In this document: piece after piece, positions 25,001 to 37,700 of the stretch
How the letters are laid out: every line of letters starts with the position of its first letter
Numbering within the stretch: position 1 is the stretch's first letter
Assembly (NCBI RefSeq): GCF_002154605.1
Contig: NZ_MUNE01000118.1
Coordinates: 1 to 43,332 of the forward strand
Origin: Streptomyces milbemycinicus
GTDB lineage: Bacteria; Actinomycetota; Actinomycetes; Streptomycetales; Streptomycetaceae
Direction: 5' to 3'
DNA: 43,332 nt
Made by a program: the position numbers and the translations under genes
Notes under the pieces: generated by a model
The model's input: the letters and a program-made list of their open reading frames with translations, nothing else
Databases searched by the model: none
Told to the model about the DNA's origin: nothing

Positions 25001-28000
25001 GGTGCTGCGGGCGGCCGACGAGGCCGGCTGCGGTGGTGTCGAGGAGCTGGCGCTCCAGGTCCCGGTGGCGCTTCCCGCATCCGGCGGGCTGGTGATCCAG
25101 GTGGTCGTGGACGCGGCCGAGGGCGACGGACGCCGTCCGGTGCGGGTCTACTCCCGGCCCGAGGAGGACTCGGGCGCGCCGGACGCATGGGTCTGCCATG
25201 TCTCGGGCACGCTGCTCCCCGGCACGGCCGGGCCGGTTCCGCCGTCCGGTCCGGGCGGGGCGTGGCCGCCGCCGAGTGCGCGGCCCGCGGCGATCGACGG
25301 CTTCTACGAGCGGGCCGAGGCGGCGGGTTACGGCTACGGCGCGTTCTTCCGGGGCCTGACGAACGTATGGCACGACGGCGAGGACACGCTGGCGGAGGTG
25401 GTGCTGCCCAAGGAGGCGGCGGAGCAGGCGGGTGGCTTCGGTATCCATCCCGCCCTGCTCGACGCGGCGATGCAGCCCGTACTGCTGGCCGGTCAGCTCC
25501 GTCAATGCGCTGCCGCGACGGGCGCGGACACGGCGTCCGGGACGGTGCTGCTCCCGTTCACCTGGAGCGGGGTGCGGCTGTGGGCGGGTGGCGCCACCCG
25601 GCTCCGCGTCCGGCTGTCGCCGCGGCCGGAGGGGCTGCGGGTGCTGCTGGCCGATGCCACGGGCGCCCCCGTACTGACCGCGGACGCGGTCGCGCTCCGC
25701 GAGACGGGCGTCCGGCAGTTGCGCGCGTCGAGCCGGGTGCGGGGGTCGCACGGGCTGTTCGCCGTCGAATGGGTGCCGCCGCTGTCCGCTACGGCGGGCG
25801 GGACGGCGCCCGCGACGCTCGCGGTGCTGGGCGACGACGCCCCGGACCTGCTCGATGCCGACCGTTACCCCGACCTCGACGCGCTGTTCCGCGCCGTGGC
25901 CGACGGCGCCCCCGCACCGGATGTCGTCATCGCTTCGGTGCGGACGGGCAACGACCCGGCGGGGGCGGACACCGGCTTGGCCACCGCCCGCCGGATGCTG
26001 ACGCTGGCTCAGGAGTGGCTGGCCGGGAGCGGGGCCGACGGTGCGCGGCTTGCCCTGGTCACCCGGTCGGCGATACGGACCGGGGACGACGGCCAGGAGC
26101 GGGTGGACCCCTCGGCCGCCGCGGTGTGGGGGCTGATGCGCAGCGCCCAGACGGAACACCCGGGGCGTTTCCTCCTGATCGACACCGACACCGACGCCGA
26201 CACCGACCAGGACGCGTTGCGGGAGGCGGTCCGTACGGACGAACCGCAGCTCGCGCTGCGTGGCGGGCGCGCGTTGGTGCCCCGGATGGCCCGGGTGGAC
26301 GCCGAACCGGAGCTGGCGGCCCCGGCGGGCGAGCGGGCCTGGCATGTGGCGGCCGGCAAGACCGGCCCCGACGATCTCACGGCGGTGCCCAGCCCCCGGG
26401 CCTCCGCGCCCCTCGCGCCCGGCCAGGTGCGGATCGCCGTACGCGCCGCGGGGCTCAACTTCCGCGATGCGCTGATCGCCCTGGACATGTACCCGGACGC
26501 CTCGGCATCGATCGGCAGCGAGGGCGCGGGGGTCGTGCTCGAAGTGTCCGAGGGGGTGGCCGGGGTCGCCGTCGGCGACCGTGTGATGGGCCTGTTCAAC
26601 GACGCGTTCGGCCCGGTGGCGGTGGCGGACGCCCGGATGGTCGCCCCGGTGCCGGGCGGCTGGAGTTTCCGGGAGGCCGCGGCGGCCCCGGTGGCCTTCC
26701 TGACCGCGTGGTACGGCCTGGTGGAGCTGGGCGGGCTGCGCTCCGGCGAGACCGTGGTGATCCACGGTGCGGCCGGTGGCGTGGGCATGGCCGCCGTCCA
26801 GGTCGCCCGGCACCTGGGCGCCGAGGTGTTCGCGACGGCGAGCCCGGCGAAACACCCGGTGCTGGAGGCCATGGGCGTGGACGTCGCCCACCGCGCGTCC
26901 TCGCGGGATCTGGGGTTCGAGGCGGCGTTCTCGTCGGCGACCGGCGGCCGGGGCGTCGATGTCGTCCTCAACAGCTTGGCCGGGGAGTTCACGGACGCCT
27001 CGCTGAGGCTTCTCGCGCCCGGCGGGCGGCTGATCGAGATGGGCAAGACGGACGTACGCGATCCGGATCAGGTCGCGCGCGAGCACTCCGTGGCGTACCG
27101 GGCGTTCGATCTGATAGCGGACGCCGGCCCGGAGCGCATCGGGCAGCTGCTGGCCGCCCTGGGCGAGCGGTTCGCCGACGGCGCGTTCACGCCCCTGCCC
27201 GTCACCGGGTGGCGGCTCGGCCAGGCCAAGCAGGCGCTGCGGCAGCTCAGCCAGGCCCGGCACACCGGGAAGCTGGTGCTGGACATCGATCCCGCCCCCG
27301 ACCCGGACGGCACGGTGCTGATCACGGGCGGCACCGGCACCCTCGGCGGTCTGATCGCCGAACACCTGGTGCGCTCGCGCGGGGTGCGCCATCTGCTGCT
27401 GCTCAGCCGGCGCGGCCCGGACGCCCCGGGCGCCGAGGAGCTGATGGCCCGGCTCACCGAGCTGGGCGCGCGGGTGCGGGTGGCCGCGGTGGACGTCGGG
27501 GACGCCACCGCCCTGGGCGAGGCGGTCGCGGGCGTCGACCCGGCGCATCCGCTCACCGGTGTCGTCCACGCGGCGGGCGTGGTGGCCGACGCGATGCTGC
27601 CCTCGCAGGACGACGAACGCCTGGTGGCGGCCTGGTCCGCCAAGGCCGCGGCGGCGGCCCGTCTGCACGACGCGACCGCCGGGCTGCCGCTGGGCATGTT
27701 CGTACTGTTCTCGTCGTTCGCGTCGACCCTCGGCACCGCGGGGCAGGCCAACTACGCGGCCGCCAACGCGTACTGCGACGCCCTGGTCGAGCGGCGGCAC
27801 GCCGAGGGTCTGCCGGGCGTATCGGTGAGCTGGGGCCTGTGGTCCGCCGCGAGCGGGCTCACCGGAGGGCTGACCGAGGCCGATGTGGCGCGGATCGCCC
27901 GCCAGGGCATCGTCCCGAACAGCACCGAGCAGGGACACGATCTGTTCGACGCGGCGCTCGGGCACGGGCGTCCTGCGCTGCTCGCGCTGAACCTGGACAC

Positions 28001-28688
28001 CCGGGCGCTGGCCGCACAGCCCGTCGCGGCCCTGCCCGCGCCACTGCGCGCCCTGGCGGCCGACGCCCAGGCGGCGGGCGCCCGCTCCGGCGGCGCGGCG
28101 GCGCGGCCGACCGCGGCGGCGGCCGAGGAGCCCGGGGACTGGGCTGCCCGGTTGGGCGCGCTCGCCCCGGCCGAACAGCGGCGCCTGCTCACCGACCTGG
28201 TACGCAGGCACGCCGCCACCGTGCTCGGCCACGCCGACCCCGAGGCCGTACCGGCCGACGCGGCGTTCAAGGAGCTCGGATTCGACTCGCTGACCGCGGT
28301 CGAGCTGCGCAACCGCGTCACCGCCGCCACCGGGCTGCGGCTGCCCGCCACGGTCATCTTCGACTACCCGGAGCCCGTGGCGCTGGCCGAGCGTCTGCGC
28401 ACCGAACTGGCCCCCGAGGAGGGGGCATCGGCGACGGCGCCGGACCTCTACGCGCCCGTGCTCAGCCGACTCACCGGCCTGGAGGAGACCCTGGCAGCAC
28501 TGGCCTCGTCCGGTGTGAACGGAGGGGCCGACCCGGGCGCGGTGACCGCGCGTCTGGAGTCGCTGCTGGCCACCTGGAAGACGGCCCACGCCCCGAGCCG
28601 GAACGGCGGCACCGCGGCCGAACGGCTCGAAGCCGCGACGACCGACCAGGTCCTCGACTTCATCGACAAGGAACTCGGAGTGCAATGA
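22023..28688 (+). CDS. nigAII: Type I PKS: module 2 (KS-AT-DH-ER-KR-ACP)
   Basis: A 2221-residue single-module synthase, 14 bases after the previous stop. It has an N-terminal docking coiled coil ([19 protein letters not shown]); KS about 34-460 with Cys206; AT about 575-865, Ser667, YASH 767-770 (methylmalonyl); DH about 940-1235 with His977 in [12 protein letters not shown] about 1430-1750 with [10 protein letters not shown] and [13 protein letters not shown] about 1760-2010 with intact TGGTGTLG, Ser1898 and Tyr1911; ACP Ser2089; and a C-terminal docking region ending DFIDKELG. It adds a propionate unit and fully reduces the ketone made by module 1, giving a 4-oxo-2,4-dimethylated... chain CH3-CO-CH(CH3)-CH2-CH(CH3)-CO-S. 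The KR has VAD where B-type KRs have LDD, but the stereochemistry is erased by DH and ER. Same position and make-up as MonAII/NigAII. Confidence 0.93.
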   Translation: MVSEEKLVEYLRRVTTELHDARTRLRELEEGEQEPVAVVGMACRFPGGVRSPEDLRRLVLSGGDAIGDFPTDRGWDLDGLFHPDPAHFGTSYVSQGGFLYDVDRFDAGFFGISPREALAMDPQQRLLLELSWEALESAGVVPGALRASRTGVYVGVSSEDYISGLPQIPEGFEGYATTGSLTSVISGRVAYTFGFEGPAVTVDTACSSSMVAIHLAGQALRQGECSLALAGGVTVLSTPLMFTEFCRQRALTPDARCKPFAAAADGTGFSEGAGLLLLERLSDARRNGHEVLAVLRGSAINQDGASNGLTAPNDVAQENVIRDALARAGLSGADVDMVEAHGTGTRLGDPIEAEALIATYGADRPADRPLYLGSIKSNIGHTHAAAGVAGAINTVMALRDGKLARTLHIDEPTRHVDWSAGTVRLLTDPYDWPVADRPRRAAVSSFGVSGTNAHVILEQAPDAGAQQDARQRDGHTFHGVVPWPVSGRTDAALRDQAARLGTFLTADGVTANGAATGGVADVGWSLAMRRTAFEHRAVVIGRDRSDLLAALEGLAADEPGPAVVRGVAADVGAGPVMVFPGQGSQWLGMGVELLDSSPVFAARIAACERALAAYVDWSLTDVLRGAQGAADIGRVDVVQPVLWAVMVSLAAVWEAHGVRPSAVVGHSQGEIAAACVAGAMTLEDGARVVALRARALRTLAGHGAMASLGCGVEAAERLTAVHAPDVAVAAVNGPSSTVVSGPPEQVEKLVAAVRADGLRARAIDVDYASHGPQVDRIADELADVLAGVSGAATDTAFYSTVTGARMDASGLDAGYWFTNLRQPVRFAEAVQALLDADYRVFIEVSAHPVLLLGLQECFEAAGRPAVAIGTLRRDEGGPERLCRALAEAHVAGVAVDWASWYADGPAPAAVPLPAYAFQRERYWLPAGGGSGPGDVAGAGLTAVGHALLPVSVRLADGSLVLTGRLPEAARGGWLAEHLVADLPLLPGAVLVEWVLRAADEAGCGGVEELALQVPVALPASGGLVIQVVVDAAEGDGRRPVRVYSRPEEDSGAPDAWVCHVSGTLLPGTAGPVPPSGPGGAWPPPSARPAAIDGFYERAEAAGYGYGAFFRGLTNVWHDGEDTLAEVVLPKEAAEQAGGFGIHPALLDAAMQPVLLAGQLRQCAAATGADTASGTVLLPFTWSGVRLWAGGATRLRVRLSPRPEGLRVLLADATGAPVLTADAVALRETGVRQLRASSRVRGSHGLFAVEWVPPLSATAGGTAPATLAVLGDDAPDLLDADRYPDLDALFRAVADGAPAPDVVIASVRTGNDPAGADTGLATARRMLTLAQEWLAGSGADGARLALVTRSAIRTGDDGQERVDPSAAAVWGLMRSAQTEHPGRFLLIDTDTDADTDQDALREAVRTDEPQLALRGGRALVPRMARVDAEPELAAPAGERAWHVAAGKTGPDDLTAVPSPRASAPLAPGQVRIAVRAAGLNFRDALIALDMYPDASASIGSEGAGVVLEVSEGVAGVAVGDRVMGLFNDAFGPVAVADARMVAPVPGGWSFREAAAAPVAFLTAWYGLVELGGLRSGETVVIHGAAGGVGMAAVQVARHLGAEVFATASPAKHPVLEAMGVDVAHRASSRDLGFEAAFSSATGGRGVDVVLNSLAGEFTDASLRLLAPGGRLIEMGKTDVRDPDQVAREHSVAYRAFDLIADAGPERIGQLLAALGERFADGAFTPLPVTGWRLGQAKQALRQLSQARHTGKLVLDIDPAPDPDGTVLITGGTGTLGGLIAEHLVRSRGVRHLLLLSRRGPDAPGAEELMARLTELGARVRVAAVDVGDATALGEAVAGVDPAHPLTGVVHAAGVVADAMLPSQDDERLVAAWSAKAAAAARLHDATAGLPLGMFVLFSSFASTLGTAGQANYAAANAYCDALVERRHAEGLPGVSVSWGLWSAASGLTGGLTEADVARIARQGIVPNSTEQGHDLFDAALGHGRPALLALNLDTRALAAQPVAALPAPLRALAADAQAAGARSGGAAARPTAAAAEEPGDWAARLGALAPAEQRRLLTDLVRRHAATVLGHADPEAVPADAAFKELGFDSLTAVELRNRVTAATGLRLPATVIFDYPEPVALAERLRTELAPEEGASATAPDLYAPVLSRLTGLEETLAALASSGVNGGADPGAVTARLESLLATWKTAHAPSRNGGTAAERLEAATTDQVLDFIDKELGVQ

Positions 28689-28700
28689 GCGGGGGGCGCT

Positions 28701-31700
28701 GTGACCACTGAGACGAACGAAGAGCGGCTGGTCGATTACCTCAAGCGGGTCGCCGCAGATCTGCACGACACGCGGGCGCGGCTGCGCGAGGTGGAGGACG
28801 GACAGCGGGAACCGGTGGCCATCGTGGCGATGGCCTGCCGCTACCCCGGCGACGTCGCCTCCCCCGAGGCTCTGTGGGACCTCGTCGCCGCGCGCCGGCA
28901 CGCGATGACCGCGTTTCCGGACAACCGCGGCTGGGACCTGGAGCGGCTGTTCCACCCGGACCCCGACCACCCGGGCACCAGCTACGCCCGCGAGGGTGGA
29001 TTCCTGCACGACGCCGACCTGTTCGACCCTGAGTTCTTCGGCATCAGCCCCCGCGAGGCGGCGGTGGTCGACCCACAGCAGCGGCTGCTGCTCGAAGTGG
29101 CCTGGGAGGCGCTGGAGCGGGCGGGCATCGCGCCCGGGTCGCTCAAGGGCGCGCCGGTCGGCGTATACGCGGGCACCGCCCTGCCCGGCTTCGGCACCCC
29201 GCATATCGACCGGGCCGCGGAGGGCTATCTGGTCACCGGCAACGCACCGAGCGTGCTGTCCGGCCGGGTGGCGTACACCCTGGGCCTGGAGGGGCCCGCG
29301 GTCACGGTGGACACGGCGTGTTCGTCGTCGCTGGTGGCGATGCACCTGGCCGCGCAGGCGCTGCGGCAGGGCGAGTGCGAGCTCGCGCTGGCGGGCGGTG
29401 TGACGGTCATGACGACGCCTTACGTGTTCACGGAGTTCGCCCGGCAGCGCGGCCTGGCGGCGGACAGCCGGTGCAAGGCATTCTCCGAGGGGGCCGACGG
29501 CACGGCGTTCGCCGAGGGCGCGGGGCTGCTGGTGCTGGAGCGGCTGTCGGACGCCCAGCGCAACGGACACCAGGTGCTGGCCGTGATGCGCGGCTCGGCG
29601 ATCAACCAGGACGGTGCGAGCAACGGGCTGACCGCGCCCAACGGCCTGGCGCAGCAGCGCGTCATCCGGCAGGCGCTGGCCGGCGCCCGGCTCTCCCCGG
29701 CGGATGTGGACGCGGTCGAGGCGCATGGTACGGGCACCACGCTCGGCGACCCGATCGAAGCCCAGGCGCTGCTGGCCACCTACGGTCAGGAGCGGCCCGA
29801 GGGCCGGCCGCTGTGGCTGGGCGCGATCAAGCCGAACCTCGGGCACACACAGGGCGCGGCGGGCGTGGCCGGCGTGATCAAGATGGTGATGGCGCTGCGG
29901 AACGCCTCGCTGCCCGCCCTGCTGCACGCCGACCGGCCCACGTCCGTGGTCGACTGGGACGGTGGCGCGGTACGGCTGCTGGCCGAGCCGGTGGCGTGGC
30001 CGGCCGGGGACCGGCGGCGCCGGGCCGGCGTCTCGTCCTTCGGTATCAGCGGGACCAACGCGCATCTGATCCTCGAGGAGGCCCCGCCACAGCCGGTCCC
30101 AGAGGACACCGCGGACACCGCGGACACCGCGGACACGCCTCAGCGGCCGGAGGGCACCGTCGTGCCGTGGGTGGTCTCCGCGCGGGGCGCGGCGTCGCTG
30201 CGCACTCAGGCCGCGGCGCTCGCCGAGCACATGGCCGCGCACCCGGGCACCCTGGTCGACGCCATCGGCTGGTCGCTGGCCACCACACGGTCGCCGCTCG
30301 ACCACCGCGCGGTTGTGCTGGGCGCGGACCGCGAGGAGTTGTCCGCCCGGCTCGCCGACCTCGCCGAGGGGCGGACCCACCCCGATGTGACGCGGGCGTC
30401 CGCCCCGGCACGGCTCGGTGGCAGCGCGTTTCTCTTCACCGGGCAGGGCAGCCAGCGCCCCGGCATGGGCGCCCAGCTGTACCGGGCCTATCCGGCGTTC
30501 GCCGCCGCGTTCGACGAGGCGTGTGCGGCGCTTGACCCCCATCTGGGACGGTCGCTGCGGGAGTTGGTGTTCGCACCGGCCGACGCAGACGGAGACGGAG
30601 ATGCGGACAGGGCGAGCGCGCTGGACGCGACGGAGGTGACCCAGGCCGCGCTGTTCGCGGTCGAGGTCGCCCTGTACCGGCTGGTCGAGTCGTTCGGTGT
30701 GGTCCCCGGCTATCTGGCGGGACACTCGGTCGGCGAACTGGTCGCGGCGCATATCGCCGGAGTGCTGTCACTGCCGGACGCGGCGCGGCTGGTAGCCGCC
30801 CGGGGGCGGCTGATGCAGGCGCTGCCCGAGGGTGGCGCGATGGTCGCGCTGGAGGCCGCCGAGGAGGAGGTGGCGCCGCTGCTCGCCGGGCGGGCGGACC
30901 AGGTGGCGCTGGCGGCCGTGAACGCGCCGACGTCGGTGGTGGTATCGGGGGACGAGGAGGCGGTCGAGGAGATCGCCCGTACGATCCGGGAGCGCGGACA
31001 CCGGACCAGGCGGCTGCGGGTCGGCCACGCCTTCCACTCGCCGCGGATCGACCCGATGCTGGAGGAGTTCCGGCAGGTCGCCGCCTCGCTGACGTACTCC
31101 CAGCCCCGGATCGCCGTCGTCTCGAACGTCACCGGCGCGCTGGCCGGGGCCGAGCAGCTGTGCGACCCCGACTACTGGGTGCGGCATGCGCGGCAGCCGG
31201 TGCGGTTCCGCGACGGTATCGCCGCGCTGCGCGCGGAGGGTGTCACCCGCTTCCTGGAGCTCGGCCCGGACGCCGTGCTCACCGCCATGGCGCGCGACTG
31301 CCTGACCTCGGAGGCGGCCCCGGAGGTGGCCGCCGGGGAATCGGCTCAGGATGCCGGTACGTCCTCCGGCCCCGGCGCGCCGGTGCTCGCCACGGTGTTG
31401 CGCAAGGGCCGCGACGAGCCCCGTACGCTGCTGACCGCGCTCGCCCAGCTCCATGTGGACGGCGAGAGCGTCGACTTCTCCGCCGCCTTCCCGCCCGCCA
31501 CCCAGGCCACCGACCTGCCCACCTACCGTTTCGACCGCCGCCGGTACTGGCGGGACGCCCCGCAGGCGGAGGCGGACGTACGGGCCGCGGGGCTCGAGGC
31601 GAGCGACCATCCGCTGCTGCGCGCCGCGCTCGAACCGGCGGACGGCGGGCTGCTGCTGACCGGCCGGCTGTCGCTGCGCGGCCAGCCCTGGCTGGCCGAC

Positions 31701-34700
31701 CACGCCATCGTGGACGCGGTGCCGCTGCCCGGCACGCTCTTCGTGGAACTCGCCCTCCAGGCCGGGGAACGGGTCGGCTGCGACCTGATCGACGATCTCA
31801 CCCTGGAGGCGCCGCTGCTGCTGCCCCCGGTGGGTGCGGTGGACCTCCAGGTGGCCGTCGGGGCCCCCGGCGCGGCCGGCCGACGGGCCGTCACCGTCTA
31901 CTCGCGTCCGTCCGGCGGCGGTTCGGAGGGTTCGGAGGACCCGGGTGTCGCGGACGAGCCGGGCGACGGCCCATCCGGCGCGTACGGCCCGTGGCGCCGG
32001 CATGCCACCGCCACGCTGAGCGCCACGGCGACCGGCGCGGCGACCGGTGTCCCCGAGCCCGCGGCGCCACCGGCACAGTGGCCGCCCGCCGGGGCGGAGG
32101 CCATCGACGTGGCCGGGCTGTACGAGCGGCTGGCCGCCGAGGGCTACCGGTACGGACCGGCGTTCACGGGGTTGCGCACCGCGTGGCGGGTCGGCGAGGA
32201 GATGTTCGCCGAGGTGGGTCTCGCCCCCGGCCAGCGGGGCGACGGCGGGGCGTACGCCATCCACCCCGCGCTCCTGGACGCCGCCCTGCACCCGATCGGC
32301 GCACTGTTCACCGGCGTGGACCAGGCGGGCGGCGCGCCGGGCACGGTCCGGCTGCCGTTCTCCTTCGGCGGCGTACGGCTCCTCGCGCGCGGCGCGTCCC
32401 GGCTGCGGGTCCGGATCACGCCGACCGGTCCTGACACCGTGACCATGCGGCTGTCCGACGACACCGGCGCCGAGGTCGTGGCCGTCGACTCGCTCACGCT
32501 GCGCGCCGTTTCGGCGCAGCGGTGGCGGTCCGGGGCGGTCCCGGCGGACCGGCCGCTGTACCGGCTGGGCTGGGATGCCTTCGCGCTGCCCGCCGCCGCG
32601 ACAACGGCGCCGGACCGCTGGGCCGTACCCGCCGCCGATGACACGAACGCCACGGACGCCGCCACGGCCTCGCTGCCTGCGGAACACGTCGCGCGCCACC
32701 CCGACCTCGCCGCGCTGAGCGCGTCGGTCGCCGCCGGGGCCCCCGCGCCCGATCTGGTCGTCATGGCCTGTCTCGGCGCCCCCTACGACACGTCCGACGA
32801 CGGCGACGAGCCGCCCTCCCGGGTGCGCACCGCCACCCACCGCGTCCTCGCGCGGCTGCGGGAGTGGCTGACGGACGACGCCCTCGCCACCAGCCGACTA
32901 GTAGTCCTCACCGCCGGAGCCGTCGCCGCCGACCCGGCCGACGCGCCGCCCGATCTGGCGGGCGCGGCGGTGCTGGGCCTGCTGCGCGCCGCCCAGGCCG
33001 AACACCCGGGGCGGATCGTGCTGGTGGACACCGATGGCACCTCGGCGTCCCGGGACGCGCTGGCGGCGGCGGTGGCTGCCGCCGTGGCCGCCGGTGAGTG
33101 GCAGCTGGCGCTGCGCGACGGGCGCGCGCTGGTGCCCCGGCTGGTCCTGGCACACCCCGACCCCGACGCGGCGCCGGTGTTGCTCGACCCCGACGGCACC
33201 GTGCTGGTGACCGGCGGCACCGGGTCGCTCGGCCGGCTGCTCGCCCGCCACCTCGTCGAAAATCACGGCGCCCGGCATCTGCTGCTGGTGAGCCGGAGCG
33301 GGGCGGCCGCCGAGGGCATCGAGGCGTTCGCGGCCGGGCTCGCGGCCGACGTACGGATCGAGAGCTGCGACACCGCCGACCCCGAGGCGCTGGCCGCCCT
33401 GCTCGCCACCGTCCCCGGCGAACACCCGCTGACCGCGGTCGTGCACACCGCGGGCGTGCTCGACGACGGCGTGGTCACCTCGCTGACGCCCGAACAGCTC
33501 GACGCCGTCCTGGCGCCGAAGGTGGACGCGGCCTGGCAGCTGCACCGGCTGACCCGGGGCGCGGACCTCGCCTCGTTCGTCCTGTTCTCGTCCGCCGCCT
33601 CCGTGCTCGGCAGCGGTGGGCAGGGCAACTACGGCGCGGCGAACGCGTTCCTCAACGCCCTCGCCGAGCACATCCGCGCCGCGGGCGGCCCGGCCACCTC
33701 GCTGGCCTGGGGCCTGTGGGGGGTGGACGAGGGGATGACGGAACACCTCGCCACCGCGGACCGGGCCCGGATGGCGCGTTCGGGCACCGCCGCGATGTCC
33801 GGGGAGGCGGGCCTGGCCCGGTTCGACGCGGCGCTGGCCACCGCGCTGCCCGTACTGGTCCCGGCCAGGTTCGACCTCGCCGTGCTGCGCGAACAGGCTG
33901 CCACCGGCGCGCTGCCTCCGCTGCTGCGCCGCCTCGTACGCCTGCCCGTCCGTACCGCCGCGGCAGTGGCGGCGTCCCCCTCCTGGGCCGGGCGGCTCGC
34001 CGGGCTGCCGGAGACCGAGCAGGACCGGGTGATCGGGGAGCTGATACGCGACCGGATCGCCGCCGTCCTGGCGCATCCGGAGCCCGAAACCCTCGAACTG
34101 GGCCGGACGTTCGCGCAGCTCGGCCTCGACTCGCTGACCGCGCTGGAGCTGCGCAACGCGATCCATGAGGCGACGGGTGTCCGCCTCCCGGCCACCGCCA
34201 TATTCGACTACCCGACCCCCGAGACCCTGGTCAGCCATCTGCGCACCGAACTGCTCGGCGCCACCGCGGCCACCGCGGCCACCACGCCGCTGTCGCCGGG
34301 GGCCGGGGCCCCGGCCCGGTCCGGGAGCGCAGACGACCCCGTCGTGATCGTCGGCATGGCCTGCCACTACCCGGGCGATGTGCACTCCCCGGACGAGCTG
34401 TGGCGGCTGGTGGCCGACGGGGTGGACGCGATTGGGCCGTTCCCCGAGGACCGTGGCTGGGATGTGGCCGGGCTGTACGACCCGGACCCCGAGCGCACGG
34501 GCAAGAGCTACACCAGGGAGGGTGGCTTCCTGCCCGAAGCGGCCCTGTTCGACGCGGAGTTCTTCGGGATCAGCCCCCGGGAGGCACTGGCCACCGATCC
34601 GCAGCAGCGGCTGTTGCTGGAGACGGCATGGCAGGCGTTCGAGCACGCCCGTATCGATCCGGCGGCGCTGCGCGGCAGCCGTACGGCGGTGGTCACCGGC

Positions 34701-37700
34701 ATCATGTACGACGACTACGGCGCGCGGTTCCTGGGCCGGATCCCGGAGGGGTACGAGGGCCAGATCATGACCGGGTCCACGCCGAGCGTCGCGTCCGGCC
34801 GGGTGGCCTACACCTTCGGCCTGGAGGGGCCGACGCTGACCGTGGACACGGCGTGTTCGTCGTCGCTGGTGGCGATGCACCTGGCCGCGCAGGCGCTGCG
34901 ACAGGGGGAATGCGACCTCGCCCTGGCGGGCGGTGTGACGGTGATGGCCACACCGAACACGTTCATCGAGTTCTCGCGCCAGCGCGGGCTGGCGCCGGAC
35001 GGGCGGTGCAAGCCGTTCGCGGCCGCCGCCGACGGCACCGGGTGGAGTGAGGGCGCCGGGCTGCTGGTGCTGGAGCGGCTGTCGGACGCGCGCCGCAACG
35101 GGCACCGGGTGCTCGCGGTCCTGCGGGGTTCGGCGGTCAACCAGGACGGTGCGAGCAACGGGCTGACCGCGCCCAACGGGCCGTCCCAGCAACGGGTGAT
35201 CGGCCAGGCCCTGGCCGTGGCGGGGGTGGATCCCGCCGGGGTCGATGTGGTGGAGGCCCATGGCACAGGCACGACGCTGGGCGACCCCATCGAGGCCCAG
35301 GCCCTGCTGGCCACGTACGGCCGGAACCGCCCCGCCGGACAGCCCCTGTGGCTGGGGTCCATCAAGTCGAACATCGGCCACACCCAGGCCGCCGCCGGGG
35401 CCGCGGGCATCATCAAGATGGTCATGGCCCTGCGCCACGGCCGGCTGCCCGCCACCCTGCACGTGGACGAGCCGAGCCCGCATGTGGACTGGGCGAGCGG
35501 AAGCGTCCGGCTCCTCACCGAGGCCACCGACTGGCCGGAGGCCGACCGGCCCCGCCGCGCCGCGGTCTCCTCTTTCGGCATCTCCGGCACCAACGCCCAC
35601 ATCATCCTGGAACAGGCCCCTGACCAGCCCGAACCGCTCCCGGAACAGTCCGCGTCAGCCGCCGCGGGCGGCATCGTGCCGTTCGTGCTCTCCGCCCGTA
35701 CGGCCGAGGCGCTGCGCGCCCAGGCCGCGAACCTGGCGGCGCGGCTCCCCTCGGCCGAGGTGGCGGAGGTGGGCTGGTCGCTGGCGACCACCCGGTCGGC
35801 GTTCGAGCACCGGGCGGTGATCGTGGCCGAGGACCGGGACGCGCTGCTGGCCGGTCTGGAGAAGCTGGCCGCCGACGAGCCCGATCCGGCGGTGGTGGCG
35901 GGAGCCGCGACCACCGCGGCCGCGGGCCCGGTGTTCGTCTTCCCGGGCCAGGGGTCGCAGTGGCGCGGCATGGGCGTGGAACTGCTGGACACCTCGCCGG
36001 TGTTCGCGGCCCGGATCGCGGAGTGCGAGCGGGCCCTGGCGCCGTACGTGGACTGGTCGCTCACCGCCGTACTGCGCGGTGCCGACACCACCACCGACCC
36101 GCACCGCGTGGATGTCGTCCAGCCCACCCTCTGGGCCGTCATGGTGTCCCTGGCCGCCCTCTGGCAACACCTGGGCATCGCCCCGGCCGCCGTCATCGGA
36201 CACTCCCAGGGCGAGATCGCCGCCGCCTGTGTGGCGGGAGCCCTCACCCTCGACGACGCCGCCAAGGTCGTGGCCCTGCGCAGCCAGGCGCTGCGCGCCC
36301 TGGCCGGCCACGGCACCATGGCCTCCCTCACCCTCGGCGCCGACGACACCGCCGGGCTCCTGGAGGAGCTGGGCGAGCAGGCCGACGACGTCACCCTGGC
36401 CGCCGCGAACGGCCCCGCCACCACCGTCATCTCCGGTGCGGTGGAGCAGATCGCCACCGTTCTGGCGGCGGCCGAGGCGCGCGGCGCGCGGACCCGCACC
36501 ATCGATGTGGACTACGCCTCCCACGGGCCCCATGTCGACCGCATCCGCGAGGACATCGTCTCCGCCTTGAGCGGCCTCGCGCCCACCGTGTCAGAGGTCG
36601 CCTTCTACTCGACGGTGACCGCCGAACGCCTGGACACCGTCGGGCTCGACGCCGACTACTGGTTCACCAACCTCCGCCGCCCGGTCCGCTTCGCCGACAC
36701 CCTCGCCACTCTCCTCGCCCATGGACACCGGCACTTCATCGAGGTCAGCCCGCACCCTGTGCTGATCCCCGGGATGCAGGACGGTTTCGAGGCGGCCGAC
36801 GCCGCCGCCACCGCCGTCCCCACCCTCCGCCGCGACCAGGGCGGGCCCCACCAGCTCGCCCAAGCCGTGGCCCGCGCGTACACCGCCGGTCTGGCCATCG
36901 ACTGGGCCCCCTGGTATCCGGCCGAGCCGCACACCACCGACCTGCCCACCTACCCCTTCCAGCGCCGCCGGTACTGGCTCGGTATGGACGGCGGGCCGGG
37001 CGATCTGCGCAGCGCCGGGCTCATCTCGGTGGCGCACGCCCAGCTCGGCGCCGCGGTCGAACTGGCCGATGGCGGACTGGTGATGACCGGCCGGCTGCCC
37101 GCCGCCGGGAGCGGCGGCTGGCTGGACGACCACGTCGTCGCCGACACTCCCCTGGTGCCCGGCACTGCCCTGGTGGAGTGGGTGCTGCGGGCGGCCGACG
37201 AGGCGGGGTGCGGCGGGATCGAGGAGCTGGCGCTCCATGTCCCGATGACGCTGCCCGCGTCCGGTGGGCTGCGGATCCAGGTCGTGGCGTACGCGCCGGA
37301 CGGGGACGGCCGCCGCGAGGTACGGGTGCACTCCCGCCCCGACGCGGAGGACGGCTGGTCGCCCTGGACCTGCCACGCCACCGGACACCTCTCCCCGACC
37401 GCCCCGACCGCCCCGGGCGCCGCGGACCCGGCTCAGGCCGGAGTGTGGCCGCCGCGGGACGCCGAACAGATCGACGTGGCCGACTTCTACGGCCGCGCCG
37501 AGGCGATCGGCTACGGCTACGGACCGGCCTTCCGGGGCCTGACCGCCGCCTGGCGGCAGGGTGACGACCTGCTCGCCGAGGTGGTGCTGCCGGAGGCGGC
37601 GCACGAGGGCTCCGACGGGTTCGCCCTGCACCCCGCGCTGCTCGACGCGGCCCTGCACCCCTTGGCTCTGGACGGGCAGGGGGAGGACGGGCAGATGCGG

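Noticed and set aside
13186..30752. Very long open frames on the minus strand opposite the PKS genes (for example 24021-30752)
   Set aside because: They mirror the codon bias of the plus-strand genes, are rich in Arg/Gly/His, show no domains and lack ribosome binding sites. Artefact of high GC.
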